64,000 nucleotides of DNA from Heterobasidion occidentale (lineage: Eukaryota > Basidiomycota > Agaricomycetes > Russulales > Bondarzewiaceae), in contig JBCAQO010000005.1 of the NCBI GenBank assembly GCA_039111635.1, positions 868,001-932,000 of the forward strand, read 5' to 3'. The notes under the pieces were generated by a model that was not told where the DNA came from, searched no databases, and saw only the letters and a list, made by a program, of their open reading frames with translations. Shown in pieces: positions 1 through 11,676 of this stretch (position 1 is its first letter; the number at the start of each line of letters is the position of its first letter). The position numbers were made by a program, and so were the translations under genes.

Positions 1-2250
1 CGCATGTGCATCCTCCCCCATCGGACCGTTGGCGGTTTAATAACCTCATCCGAGAAACCCATCTTGCACGCTTGGCAGAGATGGGATCAGAACGCACGCA
101 CGCACGCACGTCGAGACTCGAGACTCGAGTCCTCGTCTCTCGCCCGAACACCGAACATCGAACACCGAACGGGTCGGTGTGAGAAGCGGGAGGTGAGAAC
201 GGGGTCGCATCCCAGAGCAGAGCGCGTCGCCGAGGCTCGGCAAGGGTGCCAGGCTTGAGCCTGCGCCTCAGCCTCAGGCAGCAGAGACACCCCAGCTGCC
301 CCACCCACCCACGCTCGACCGCGCCGACTCGCGACACACGTTCTTCGACGGCTTCGCTTCGCGCCCCGGGGCGCTCGCCCGTCCACACAGTACGTACAGT
401 ACGAGTCTAGCACTCGTCGACCCGTTGCCAATAAGCAGCTGGTTCAGTTAAGAGTTGCCAATGCCCATATCGAGCCGCCGCGTCTTTGTTCCCGATATAT
501 CCAGCGCAACCTAAAAAAAAATCAATTAGCCAAGTATTAATGAGTCCCCGCAGGCGCGTCGAGGCTTCGGCGTGACGGCGCCCGCGTGCCATTGGTCGAG
601 CAGCGGGAAGCTCTCTCAAAGGGCCCTGGGAGCTCGAGGACTTCCGCGCGCGAGACGAGTCGCGGGGCTCGCTCTCGCTCGCTCCACGGCACGGCACAAA
701 ACGAAACGATCGCTCGCTCGCCATCGCGATACCCCCGGATGGCTCTGTTCGGCGGGCTGTACGCTAGCCAGGGTGCGCCAGGGCACGCTTCGAGGCGAGG
801 CCTCATGCTCTGCTCTGTTCTGTTCTGCTGTGTTGGGCACACGGCACAAACCTGCGCGCGGAGGGGAGTGGAGTGGAGCGTACGACACCCTGATTCGTGG
901 GGTAGCGCCCGGAGCGCTCGCGCGTTTTTACATACATACCCACACACATGCACACTCGTACATACTGCACAGGAAACGCCCGGCCGCTGGACGCGCGCGA
1001 TGCGCGCGACGGAGGCAGAACCGGGCGCTGGAAAGCAGGCGGCGCGGTCGGCGCGATGCAGCGCTGCGGCCGCTGGCACTTCCCTCCCCCCGCCCAAGCC
1101 GAAATCCCAAGTATCCGACGCGGGGGAGGCCACTGGCGCGCGCGTGCGCGCACGCACGCGCCGTACATGGGGCCAGCGATCTCGAGCTCGAGCGTGGCAG
1201 CGCCTCCCCCGGTGGCTCACGGGCGATCCACGCAGGCCTGGCCACTACCCCACGCTGCGCGCTAATGATCCAGCAGTCCAGCGGATTGGGTTGCGCGCGA
1301 CGAAGTCGCCGAGGGGACGCTCGGAAGCCGGGCACACTGCACTGCTGTGCGTCCCACGATCCAGATCCAGATCCCACCGTGACTAGCCTAACTCGCACAG
1401 GATAGATTACGAGGGGCCCCCGGCAGCCTCGCATCGCAGACTCCAGAGGCAGGCAATTTGAAGGTGGGCGGGTGGGCGAAGCACAAGGAAGCTGGGAGAG
1501 GAGAAAGCGCTGGGCTGCGGCTATTTTTAGAGTTTTTGGTGTGGGCGTGGGCGAGGTGCGTGCGTTGGCGCCAAGAGAGAAGCTTGCTTGCGAGAGGGCG
1601 CCGCGGGCGGAGGGCCTCTGGGCTTTGGGGGCTTTGGAGGGACGGCGAGGATCGGAAGTGAGAAGAAGGTGGCCGTGCACCGCGCGATCGAGGACCGTTG
1701 GAGATACTTACGGCCGGAGCACGAGAGCGGTCTGTGCGGTGGGCTCGCCCAGCCGCGTCGGTTATCCGCACGGGACGCCGTGATAGATAATGAACGAGAG
1801 ATACGACAGACGTGCGGACGTACGGGGGTACGGAGGTACGGATAGGTGGGCAGATGGGCGGATGGGCGGATGGATGGATGGATCACACAGACGGACTTGT
1901 TGCGTCCGCAGGCTTCTCCCACTTCAGGAAAACAAGGCGCATGCGCGCAGGGTGTAATCAGCACCGAGGGCTCCATTCATTCCACCCGGTCCGAAACACC
2001 TCATTGCCATTGCCCTCCGTCGCCCCGGCGCACTGCAACACACGCCATTCATGTTATGTACACGGGGTGCCGCTGCCACACCGAGCGGCCACTCGGGCTG
2101 CACGCTGCGCACCGTACTGTACCGTATCGTACCTGACGCGCCACCGGAACCGTGGACATGACGTATTCGACTCACGAAGATAGCACCGGCGCGCGCGATC
2201 GTGGCCCCCACAGCACCCGCGCGCGACGCGTATGCTCGCGTGCTGCGCTT
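1..2250. other. GC-rich stretch without a recognisable gene
   Basis: Several overlapping open frames run on both strands here, the longest at about 572-1405 (+). All are rich in Arg, Ala, Pro and Ser, have no recognisable domain and mirror each other across frames, as expected of GC-rich non-coding DNA. The stretch contains CA/TG-rich patches near 930-960 and a GATGG-type microsatellite near 1846-1882. It lies downstream of the TANGO2-like gene and may hold its 3' UTR plus the promoter of a gene outside the window. Confidence 0.5.
1846..1882. repeat. GGGCGGAT/GGAT microsatellite
   Basis: Short tandem units of the type GATGGGCG and GATG follow one another here. It is a small simple repeat in non-coding DNA. 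Confidence 0.6.
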
Positions 2251-3996
2251 CTAAGAGCCTCGCGCGAGGAGGCCCTCTTCGACGTCCAGACGGAACCGGA
2301 ACACGCGCTGGCGCGCCGCGTCCGCTCTGCGCGGGCGCGGTGCCTCCCCCGGTGCGCCCTCCGCGCCGCCCCCGTCGTCGCGCGCGAGCTCCCACATGTC
2401 GCGCTCGACGAACAGCACGGACCCGTCGCGCCGCACGAGCACGACGCTCGAAAGGCGCGTCCCGTACGCGCGGTCGCGCTCGGGCGGCGTGAGCCGCAGC
2501 GGCAGCGGCGCGACGGCGATCGTGTTGCGCAGCTCGCCGCGCGTGCGCGGGGGTGTGTCCGAGCGCCATCTGTTCCGCGCCGCGCGTGAGTGGTGACAGT
2601 CGGCCCGCGTTGAGCGTAGGGTGGGAGAGGCGTCGACATCGGCGTCGGCGTAGAGGTCGGCGAGGTGGGAAGATGGAGGAGGAAGGGCGTGCATATGCGA
2701 GTGAACCGGAGTCAGTCAAGGGGAACCGAGGACGACGGCATGATCGAGAGAACGGGATGGGGAGCGGAGGCGGGCGCTAGCGCCATTATGCTACGCCCCG
2801 CACGGCTCGGGCGAGGGGCAGCACGCGGGAGCACTCGCGCAACAAAGTGCGGACGGGAAAACGGTGTCGAACGGCAAAGGGAGTGGCATAACCCAAAATA
2901 GAGATAAGGACCGAAATGGAAGATAGTACAATGTCGATGCTGATCGGGACGCGACGAGTGCAGGGACCAACAGACAAGGGGATAGAAGGCAGGGCGGCAG
3001 GGGCGTCACGGCGAAGATGCACGGAAGAAGGAATGGGAGGGGACAGGGAGGAAGGGAGAAGCGAGAAGGAGGGGGGCACGGGAGAAGGCACGCACGTCAG
3101 CAGCGCGAAAAGCCGTTCTGCCAGGTCGTCCGGCGTTGTGTCCGACGTAATCTCAGAAAGCACACCCTGCAGCGCCGCGGTCCCGCGCACGACCTTCGGC
3201 CACGCGTCCGCACCGCGCCCGTCGATGCCATTGGAGAGGCCCCCGCACGCGCGCTCGGCAGGCGTGAGGCCGCGGGCTGACAATGCGCCGCCCCCTCCGC
3301 CGTTGGTCACGAGCATCGCGTCGAATCCGAGCTGGGGCCCAGAGGGCCCTCTCCTCTGTGAACGGGAAGCCTCGAGAAGCAGGAGATTGAACCCTGCATA
3401 AGCGGTGTCCTTCTCCTGCTGCACGAGCTCCGTGACGTGGTCCGTGAGAGTCTGCGCGCCGGGCGCGAGAAGGAAAGACGAGACGAGACGCCCGCGGGAT
3501 GAGCGGTACGATGCGCCCGGCTCGGTGATATTTGTCCTGCGGCACGCGAGGAGAGGGTAAAGGCGATCGTCACCATCGTGTAGGGGCAGACGGAAGAGGA
3601 CGGATCGAGCGTGCGGGACTCACAGGAGGGCCAGCCGCCCGGCCCGACATAGGCCCATCCAGGTCCCGCCGGCGAGCAGATCGCGGCCGGAGAGCACGCT
3701 CGTGTCCGCGTCCGTGCCCATGGCTGAGATTGGGTTAGCGTTCGAGGCAGGCGCTGGAGAAGAAGCTGGCGGGGTCGCGGACGTGGAGGCTGAGTTGGTG
3801 CGTGCGACGGGGTCGAAGGAGTGGAAGTGTGCAGGGGCCGTGGGACGGTCGAGGAACTCGTCGCGATTGGCGCAGAGGATGCTGCCGGACGCCGCGGTGA
3901 GCAGGAATGCTGGGTGGGAAGCAAGGCGCGAGGCCAAAGGACGGGGACGCACAGCGCGTAGTCTGGATGGTCGAGGGACCAGAATGCGACACACAT
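2251..3996 (-). CDS. TANGO2/NRDE-family protein
   Basis: The family (transport and Golgi organisation 2; NRDE domain) is linked to Golgi/ER organisation and haem or lipid handling; its biochemistry is unsettled. The start is ATG at 3996 (MCVAFWSLDHPDYAL), matching the invariant N-terminal MC. A short first intron joins it to LILCANRDEFLDRPT, the signature NRDE block. Later blocks are GRDLLAGGTWMGL, TNITEPGASYRSSRGRLVSS, the QEKDTAYAGFNLLL segment, a VTNGGGGGALSARGLT block and the C-terminal YGTRLSSVVLVRRDG...FVERD block. Splicing LFALL-T to WRSDTPPRTRGELRNT uses a donor at 3095 and acceptor at 2570, an intron of 526 nt, very long for this window. The gene is divergent from ARP6. Family assignment is strong; exon ends are hand-placed. 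Confidence 0.85.
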
Positions 3997-4959
3997 GATG
4001 GCAATGAGAGGCCGGTCGAGGAACTGTATTGGCTATCTCTGGTTATGTGTCGCAGGACGCGAAGAAAGTCGCTTGCGTGTTCGTTCGTGAAGATTGAATT
4101 GAATAGGGTTCAGGGCGCGGGGAAATTAAACCAAGGGCGGGGACCCAGACTGCTGCGATCGAGGGAAGGGAGAAGGCGGCAGCGGCTGTGGATCACGACA
4201 CTGGTTCTCAAGCTCGAGCGACAGGCGACGCCGACAAGGAAGGAGCCGAGTGAATCACGAGCTGGGAGCAAAACAGCAGTCTCGCGACTGCGATCGGACA
4301 CGGTGAGAGGCAGAGCCTGCTTTTGGCATCATGGCGTCAGCCGATCTGTCATCCACCCTCTCCTCGGACAGAAGGGGAACGGGCTTACCACAACGGTGAC
4401 AGTCTCGACGAGATTTGGCCTCTCGACGCGTTATTCTGGAATGGCGTCCCAAACAACACTGGGAAAATATCCGGGAAGCGCTGGTCCTGGGGGGCTCGGC
4501 TGGTCAAGCGTAGTAGGAGGGAAGTCGATGTGGGAGGATTGCTCGGTCTTCTGTCCCGGTCTCGAACGAACGATGGGCTGCTTCTGCAAAGGTCGTCCTT
4601 GTCCACGTCGCTGAACGAGGGCAGGGGCAGAAGTCTCGAGATCGATGCTCGTTTTCAGATTCCGATAAAGTGCACAAACCGCGCGATCTCAGCAGGCAGC
4701 GACTTTGCGCTGGAGACCGAAAATGACAGAACCAAGATAAATTGTCCAACACCGGTAAACACTCAATGGGCCGTGTACGAGACAGAGAAGAGCGGCTGGG
4801 CTTGCGGTCGCGAGCGACGATGCGAAAGGCAAAAACCAAAGTGTCCAATATGCTTCATGACACGTGGTTGCCTTCTTCGAGATCAGCTTCAGGCTCCGAG
4901 TCGACCTGCCGCCACGCCTTTCTGAGCTCACCGACGCGAGCGCGTCCTTCGATGCCGAC
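3997..4959. other. Divergent intergenic region (TANGO2-like / ARP6)
   Basis: About 960 bp separate the TANGO2-like start from the ARP6 start. Open frames here have no family resemblance. It presumably contains both promoters; no specific element is identified. Confidence 0.4.
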
Positions 4960-6832
4960 ATGAAGCGCACATCGATAGTCGTGGTCGACAACGGTGCGTG
5001 CACCATCAAAGCCGGCCTAGCCAGGCTTGTACAGGATCCCAGGTATGGTTAGCTACGTCCGCGGCCGCAAAATGCTGATCTTTGCAATTTCTCCATTCAA
5101 GGGTAATCCCCAACGCCATCATCCGTTCCAAGGGAGACAAGACGACATATTTTGGTCACGAGTCCTACAAATGTCGCGACTACTCGTCTCTGCACTATCG
5201 CTTGCCTTTTGAGAAGGTACGCACTGGAGCCCTTCTAGCGCTGCATGGACATGGGACGCGACCTTGTCACCCATTCAGGGTTATTTGGTCGACTGGGACG
5301 CCCAAAAGGCCATCTGGGACGGAATGTTCTCAGACGACGTCCTTGCCGTGAGTCCCTTACATGAACCGGATTATGCTACCCTACTGATCTTATTGCGTCA
5401 GATTGATACCACTGAGTCATCTCTATTGATCACAGAGCCGTACTTCAATCTTCCGAATATACAAGAGGTCTATGACCAGTTCGTGTTCGAAGAATACGAA
5501 TTTCAGTCTTACTATCGCTGCACACGTAAGTCGCAAATACCTCGTCAGCGAATAGACTTGGATCTATTTTTTATCGCTCCCCCAGCGGCTTCTCTTGTAC
5601 CTCGTGGTCGGCTTTTTTCGAACGTGCCGCACCCTGAGTGCGTGCTCATCGTGGACTCTGGGTTCAGTTTCACACACATAGTTCCTATCATGGACGGCGC
5701 CATGCTCTGGTATGCGGTGAAACGGTCAGTGTCACAGCTCGCACAACGTAATTTCCCCCGGCTGATGATCAATACGGCCTGCGCGCAGAATAGACGTCGG
5801 AGGTAAGCTCCTCACGAACCAGCTCAAAGAACTCGCGTCGTTTCGGCAATGGAACATGATGGACGAGACATACATAATGAACGAGGTCAAAGAGACCTGC
5901 TGCTACGTCTCGAACCAATTTGCGGCCGACCTCGAGACTTGCCGGTTCGTCCCACCTTCCCTGCCCTGCCCCAAACCCAACACGTTTCCTGATGGATCAC
6001 GTCAGGACGAACCCGAAACATAACCCCATTCTTCAGGAGTATGTTCTGCCAGACTTTTCCACCAACAGACGCGGTCATGTAAGGAAGGCAGATGAGATGG
6101 CTTCGGAGACGGATCAAATTTTATATGGGCAACGAGAGATTCTCAGTCCCTGAGATCCTTTTTCGTCCTGACGATATAGGTAACCATGAACTTTCGATGC
6201 CAGTGTCTGTGGCACATCTGATCGATTGATGGCTGTCAGGCATGGGACAATCTGGCGTCGCGATGACTATAGCACACTCTATTGCGCTGCTACCCGAGGA
6301 TCTTCAAGGCATGTTCTGGGCTAATATTGGCTTAATAGGCGGGAACACAAGGCTTCCAGGCTTTGCCCAAAGGCTGTGAGCGCGCCTTTTGTTATTGCCT
6401 GGCCCGTGGTCATCCTGATGCTTAATTCCGCAGCCTTTCCGAGCTGCGGTCCCTAGCTCCAGTGGACTGCGAAGTTGTCATCTATGAATCAGAAAAGTAA
6501 GATGTCTAGTTTACGCCTTTGACTTCCATTTTCTCATGTCCTTCGCTGTCAGTCCAATCTTGGAAGCTTATCGCTCCGCGATGGCCTTCGCAAATCAACC
6601 GGCTTACTCCGACCGTATCGTGACGAGGGCAGAATATCAAGAAGGCGGCAGCAATGCCTGTCGGCGGAAATTCAGAGACTGGAAAAATGCGGGGAAGGAG
6701 AAAGATGGGTCAAAAAATACCGGGAAGGGTAAGGAGCGGATACGAGCAGAGGCGGAGGATCCGGCGCCTTCCCAGACGTCCAAAGCTGTGAGGACGAGAA
6801 CGAGAACGGTGTCGACTGTCAAGCGTCGGTGA
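4960..6832 (+). CDS. ARP6: Actin-related protein ARP6 (SWR1/SRCAP complex)
   Basis: ARP6 is a nuclear actin-fold subunit of the SWR1 complex that deposits histone H2A.Z. The proposed start ([19 protein letters not shown]) opens directly on the actin-fold phosphate-1 strand. Exons then give [17 protein letters not shown], the [21 protein letters not shown] block, [31 protein letters not shown], the phosphate-2 motif [13 protein letters not shown], then [14 protein letters not shown], and the C-terminal [12 protein letters not shown] and AMAFA blocks. The gene has about eight short introns. It ends with a basic, disordered tail (about 40 residues, many K/R/E) after the actin fold. [12 protein letters not shown] and the [10 protein letters not shown] form point to ARP6 rather than conventional actin. 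Confidence 0.9.
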
Positions 6833-7122
6833 AGAGAACCTTGTACTTGACAGGATGGTTCATTTTGAGATGAGAAATCAGTGTGTCGTTCTTTCTTATT
6901 CGAAAGGCGATAAGAGGTTGGGCGTTTACACCGCTGCTGTTGTAGGATTATCGATTGCATCTTCCAATGGACGTACTATAACATGTATCTGCACTACGCC
7001 TAAGCTCTAACCGGCCGTGTTCAAGTCGAGGTGTCGAGGCGATCAGCGTCTCCAGAATATTGGATGACCAGTCTGTAGGTAATAGCGTCAGTCAAGCTTT
7101 CTTGACAATGCTGTGGGCATGC

Positions 7123-7938
7123 TCACTCTTTCACCCAATCACTTTCCGCAGAGAAGGAAAACGCCTGTTCCCGTGCGTCATCGCCAGCATTGGCCTCGAT
7201 ATCAAGCCAAACCGCGGCCGGAATGGCACGCTCGGGGACCATGAGCGCCTTGATCTGTTGCTCTGGGGCTGACTCGCTGGCCTCCAAAGATTCCAACTTG
7301 GACATGACATCGCTATACTGTGTGCCTCTGCGCTTCTGGAGCCTGCCTAGGTCACTACCCTCCAACTTGAACATGTGGCTAGACCTGTGGCATTCCACCA
7401 CCACCAGACGGCAGCCTAATGTTGTCCACTGTACGCAGTTTGCCCACGGGAACGGGGAGTTTCCTTCGACCTTGAGAGGGTGTGTCTCCTCTTCGTCCGT
7501 CATTGATATAGCTGGGGATATGGGCATGCAATGATTATCAACCTCCGGCACGCCTGGCATCACACTCGATACGTAGTTGACGGTCAGCTCCTCGACGCCC
7601 TCGGTGACATGTACGTGCGAGCCGGTGACAAGGCCAACATATCGACCGAACGAGTGAGGTTCGACCTGGTCAGCCGCATCGGGGAAGGCCCGCAGGATGG
7701 CCCCTTTGCTGACCGCAAATACAATGTAGGTCCCGCATTCGATCTGTTGGGGACGCGTGCCGTGTGGTGTCAGAACTTCGGGGCGACTGTCCTGAAGTGA
7801 ACCCTGTACTGCGAAGAGCGTGTCGAGGCCGCGTCTGTCGGATGGGGTGATGACATCCTGAAACGGGAAGGGAGTTGGTGGGTCGACCGTGATGTCGACG
7901 GTCAAGTCAGGAGGATTGATGGTCAGGTTTTTAGGCAT
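7123..7938 (-). CDS. Uncharacterised intronless protein
   Basis: A single uninterrupted frame encodes about 271 residues from ATG at 7938 (MPKNLTINPPDLTVDITVDP). The frame extends further upstream, but this Met precedes the first protein-like, Pro/Asp/Thr-rich segment. There is no signal peptide or membrane segment. The middle holds beta-rich stretches (CGTYIVFAVSKGAILRAFPD, FGRYVGLVTGSHVHVTEGVE), then CRLVVVECHRSSHMFKLEGS and a charged, Glu/Ser-rich C-terminal third that may be helical. I do not recognise the family. It is convergent with ARP6 and lies next to a small transposon-like element. Confidence 0.55.
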   Translation of the reverse strand: MPKNLTINPPDLTVDITVDPPTPFPFQDVITPSDRRGLDTLFAVQGSLQDSRPEVLTPHGTRPQQIECGTYIVFAVSKGAILRAFPDAADQVEPHSFGRYVGLVTGSHVHVTEGVEELTVNYVSSVMPGVPEVDNHCMPISPAISMTDEEETHPLKVEGNSPFPWANCVQWTTLGCRLVVVECHRSSHMFKLEGSDLGRLQKRRGTQYSDVMSKLESLEASESAPEQQIKALMVPERAIPAAVWLDIEANAGDDAREQAFSFSAESDWVKE

Positions 7939-8443
7939 GAGGGGCGGTTCGAAATGGGGAAATGGGGATTGGTGTGTCTCCTCAGTGGCTTTATTTATGC
8001 ACGCGTGCTGGAGACCAAGCGGAGATCTGATTGTCGTGGCATGACCACCGACAATGTCGATCCGTCGTGTTTCATAACAATGCGAACGCTTTTGACGCAG
8101 GGCCTGAATAATGCCACTGCATTTTTTTGCTGGCAGGATTTCGCTGATCGTGATTATCACGCTTTCCGGTTAATATGCCACCTCAATCGATGTTCTGAAC
8201 TTTTGGATAGAAGTACCTCCTAACATGGAGGAAACGCTGAATTGCAACGCATCCAAGCAGAATCAGCTATATTCCTACCATCAATGACATCTTACGATTC
8301 CGAGAATGATTTTTGATACATTGAGCTTAAACACAAGCTCCTGCCTGCAGAAATCCTGCACATCGAGCCCCAAGTCTGTCAGGAAGGCGTGTTTGTCAGC
8401 AAGTGAGGGTGTATTAGTCATATGTTTCACTTCTTGCACCGTG
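7939..8443. other. Intergenic stretch before the TIR element
   Basis: About 500 bp hold only short frames, for example one on the minus strand at 8281-8472. No family resemblance is seen. The last six bases (TCGTGA, 8444-8449) are the left target-site copy of the element that follows. Confidence 0.35.
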
Positions 8444-8449
8444 TCGTGA

Positions 8450-9156
8450 CAGGCCCCGGGAAGCTCACCCAAAGGTTTCCCCGAAAGTTAATCTTTTTCT
8501 GGCCGAAAATGTGCTAAAACCTTCCCGAAAGTTAATTTTTCTGGCTTGATTTGGAGGAAAATGGCCGATTCTTATCGGCTTTTAATCTTTTTCTGGCCCT
8601 TCTGGGTGTCCGTATATGGAAAATTTTATGTCCGGAAGTCTCCGAGCAGCTTCGAGCATCTTCTGCAACATCATCAGACGACGCCCATCCCACGTCTCTG
8701 CTCTTCTGCTTTGCTGCAAAGTGATTCTCTTATATCATGTCCCTTGATCTCAAACTTGCCGATCTTGTGCCAGACCGGCATGTGCGACAGATCCGGAACA
8801 TCAAGTTCAATCACCACGATCTTGTGCTGCTCGTCGCCCATAGCATGAACCGTCTGAAGATCCCTAGCACGGCTATGAATGTCTTCGGCGCATTGATGCA
8901 GCAGGCGCAGGAACCCGCAGATTTCCTTATTTTCTCGTCTTGGCTCGGCCCTCTCGTAAGGGGAAGAAATTAGAGGTAATGAGCTGTAATGAAACCGGAA
9001 AACAAGCGTGACACAATGTGACATAATGTAACAAATTGTGACAAATGTAACAAACCCTCTCGGACATAATCTTTTTCTGGAGCAAAAGTTAATCTTTTTC
9101 TGGTCTGATTTGAGGGTTTTTACGGGGAAACCTTTGGGTGAGCTTCCCGGGGCCTG
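8450..9156. mobile_element. 707-bp non-autonomous TIR element
   Basis: The first 34 bases (8450-8483, starting CAGGCCCCGGGAAGCTC) are the exact reverse complement of the last 34 bases (9123-9156). Both ends are flanked by the direct repeat TCGTGA (8444-8449 and 9157-9162), a 6-bp target-site duplication. Inside each end are repeats of an AAAGTTAATCTTTTTCTGG-type motif (about 8484, 8524 and 9086). The interior has no transposase, only a minus-strand frame with a possible coding-like patch (MGDEQHKIVVIELDVPDLSH). This is the architecture of a non-autonomous DNA transposon (MITE-like). The identical TIRs and intact duplication suggest recent movement. The superfamily is not assigned. Confidence 0.85.
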
Positions 9157-9264
9157 TCGTGACGCATCCATCGCTTCGTCTCATGTGCTTTCCGTCGTGT
9201 ACATCAAACCCAGAAATACCTTGAGCTTTGAGCTGCTCTTATCTTGCATCTGTTGAGCTCCGTC

Positions 9265-10819
9265 ATGAGCAAGCAAAAACCTAAATCTCAAGGACAATCC
9301 TCAGGGCTTTACAAGCCCGAATCAATCAAGGCAAGAGTCTTGTTGCGAGCAGCTATTAATGCTGACTGTTGGAGTCCGGGCAGGATGTGGCGGAATCTAT
9401 AGGAATAACTGCACTGTCTGATACCGTAGCATCTGCACTCGCAAGCGATGTAGAGTATCGAATGCATCAGGTGGTTGAGGTGAGCATGTTGTCCATTTCT
9501 TATACAAGCTTGACGCGAATCGACACTAGGAAGCATCTCGCTTTATGCGCCATGCACGTCGCACGACCCTGACGACATCTGACATTAACCAAGCCCTCCG
9601 TGTCTTGAACATCGAACCGTTGTACGGACACTCAACCCACCATCCTCCTTCGTTTCGCCGTGCGCTGCCGTTCCCCCAACTTCCTTCAGCAGGTCCCGTA
9701 TATTTCATCGAAGACGAAGAGATTGACTTTGACCGCGTGCTGAAAGAGGACAAGCTCTCGCTGCCTAACGGGGTACGGTGGACGGCGCACTGGCTCGCCG
9801 TCGAAGGCGTCCAACCACTCATCCCAGAAAACCCACCGGCTGTTCCACGCGAGGAGGCACCAGCACCGCGCATCAATGGGAGTGTCCTTCCGCTTGCACC
9901 ATCGCCTGGAAAACGGCCATCGCAACAGCAACAACAGGCGGCCCAGCAGCAACAACAACTCGTGAAACAGGTCTTGTCTCGCGAATTGCAACTGTACTAC
10001 GCGCGCTTGACATCATCTCTCCTCCCACCGTCGGCAACGGACCCTACAAAACGTGCCGCGGCGCTTGCGAGCCTACGACACGATGCAGGGCTGCAAGCAC
10101 TGTTGCCGTACCTTGTTCGTTGGGTGGGCGAAGGGGTAGTAGGGACGCTGAAGGAAGGCCTTCAGACTGATAACGATGGACGCGTGTTGGAGGTGCTATT
10201 AGATGTGATTGCTGCACTATTGGATAATGCGGCATTGTTCATCGAACCATACGTGAGTCAAATCTCTTGCGACTCATTCTCCCACTCTAGTTCATATTGG
10301 GCCTCTGGTTAGCTTCACCAAATCCTGCCTCCCGTTCTTTCCACACTACTTCACTCCAGCCTACCGGCTACTCACAATACACACCTCCGCACCTCCGCTG
10401 CATCTACCCTGTCCCGCGTCCTCACTCAGCACTCGACAACCTACCCCTCCCTGTCACCACGTATCATGAAAACACTCCTACTCGCGCTGCTCTCGCCGGG
10501 AAAAAGCCGTGGTACTCGTGAAGGTGCGATCAAGGGTCTCATAGGCGTCGGGAAAGAGGCGGTCCGCAAGGGCCTCGTCGAAGCGGGCGGCGCCAAGGTG
10601 GTCGGAAGTGAATGTATGCCAGGCGAGGAAGGCGGACTGGGTGACGCAGTCATGGAAGCATTCAAAACGCTACATCCGCCTTCAGAGCACCCAGTGTCGA
10701 TTGGGGAGAACGACGATCCCCTTTTTGTGGCCCACCTGAGGGAAAAGCTCGGCGATTTTTTCTCCGAGCGGTTACTGGGCGATGCGGAGTGGGCGAGAGC
10801 GATCCTGGGGAGTGGTTGA
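9265..10819 (+). CDS. TAF6: TFIID subunit TAF6
   Basis: TAF6 is a histone-fold subunit of TFIID (and SAGA in some lineages) that pairs with TAF9. From ATG 9265 the spliced N-terminus reads KPESIK-DVAESIGITALSD, VEYRMHQVVE-EASRFMRHA and RRTTLTTSDINQALRVLNIE, a typical TAF6 histone fold. It is followed by the PLYGH segment, the ..GPVYFIEDEEIDFD linker, WTAHWLAVEGVQP, a Gln-rich stretch (about codons for QQQQQAAQQQQQ near 9919-9960), and a helical C-terminal HEAT-like domain with LHQILPPVLSTLLHSSL. The first intron (9331-9383) starts with GC rather than GT (AAG|GCAAGA). The estimated length is about 480 residues, near yeast TAF6. Confidence 0.9.
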
Positions 10820-11676
10820 CTAACGTCTGTTGACTGGATGGGGCTCTTACCAGGTGTTGCCCTGCTAAACAATCCAAGACCACCAGAATCGTCCGGTATG
10901 ATCCCAGGGCTCGTCTCCGTATTAAGATCGTCAAATTCTCAAGGGTCGTCTTTTCTTCGAATCGGGCAATGCGTATTATGCCTCAACTGGAGAGGTGCTG
11001 TGGCCACATCATGACGAGCGGGGTGCTCTTCAGGCCTCATCCACATATTGGACGCGGGAAAATACATATCGCCAGTATTGCTACCTTTCGCGGCGTCATG
11101 TCGTAGTTGTAGATAGGAGCTTACTTCGGCAACGTTCGAGTTCTGCATTGTTTCGCCTGCCTTAGGCCAAAGCTGCAACTTCGACATGGCAGATGAAACT
11201 GCTTGCATTGATGTCAGTAATTGCGCTCATTGGAACTCCATTCGACCAAAGATCAAATGACTTAACCTCAATCACCCAAATTTTGTGGCATGCCGATCGC
11301 TCATGTCTGCTGCTGCCGGAGACAGACTGTATTCTCGTGGCTGACGCTGTGGATAAATATTGAATCCTGGACTCAGTGGAGTGGCGCGAAAAGTTGGAAT
11401 ACTCGAAGATCGAATATCCCACCAGTAGGGTACACGGTGTACTCGGGTGGAAACTATCTTTGAGTGGTCGCCTGCAAACAAGCGTCAAAACGGTTACAGT
11501 ACAAAGTTGCCTCGGACAAAAATCACGCAGACTTGGACCGGGTCGCGGAAAGACTGACATGTAGTCGGAAACTCATGTCGGATATGTTACCTGCAATCTG
11601 CGCAATGGGCACATATGTAGACACAATAGCTATGTTAGATGACTACCTCCCTAGCCCGCGAGGATCTGACCGCAAA
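10820..11676. other. Convergent intergenic region
   Basis: About 860 bp between TAF6 and the first F-box gene carry several short minus-strand frames (10939-11208, 11162-11560). None has a recognisable domain, and their codon patterns look like background. Both neighbouring genes end towards this region, so it should hold their 3' UTRs. Confidence 0.35.

Noticed and set aside
572..1405. 277-codon open frame on the plus strand
   Set aside because: Low-complexity Arg/Ala/Ser translation with overlapping long frames on both strands; no domain, as expected by chance at this GC content.
10939..11560. Short minus-strand frames downstream of TAF6
   Set aside because: No start context, domain or splice-linked exons; similarity to neighbouring proteins is too weak to claim.
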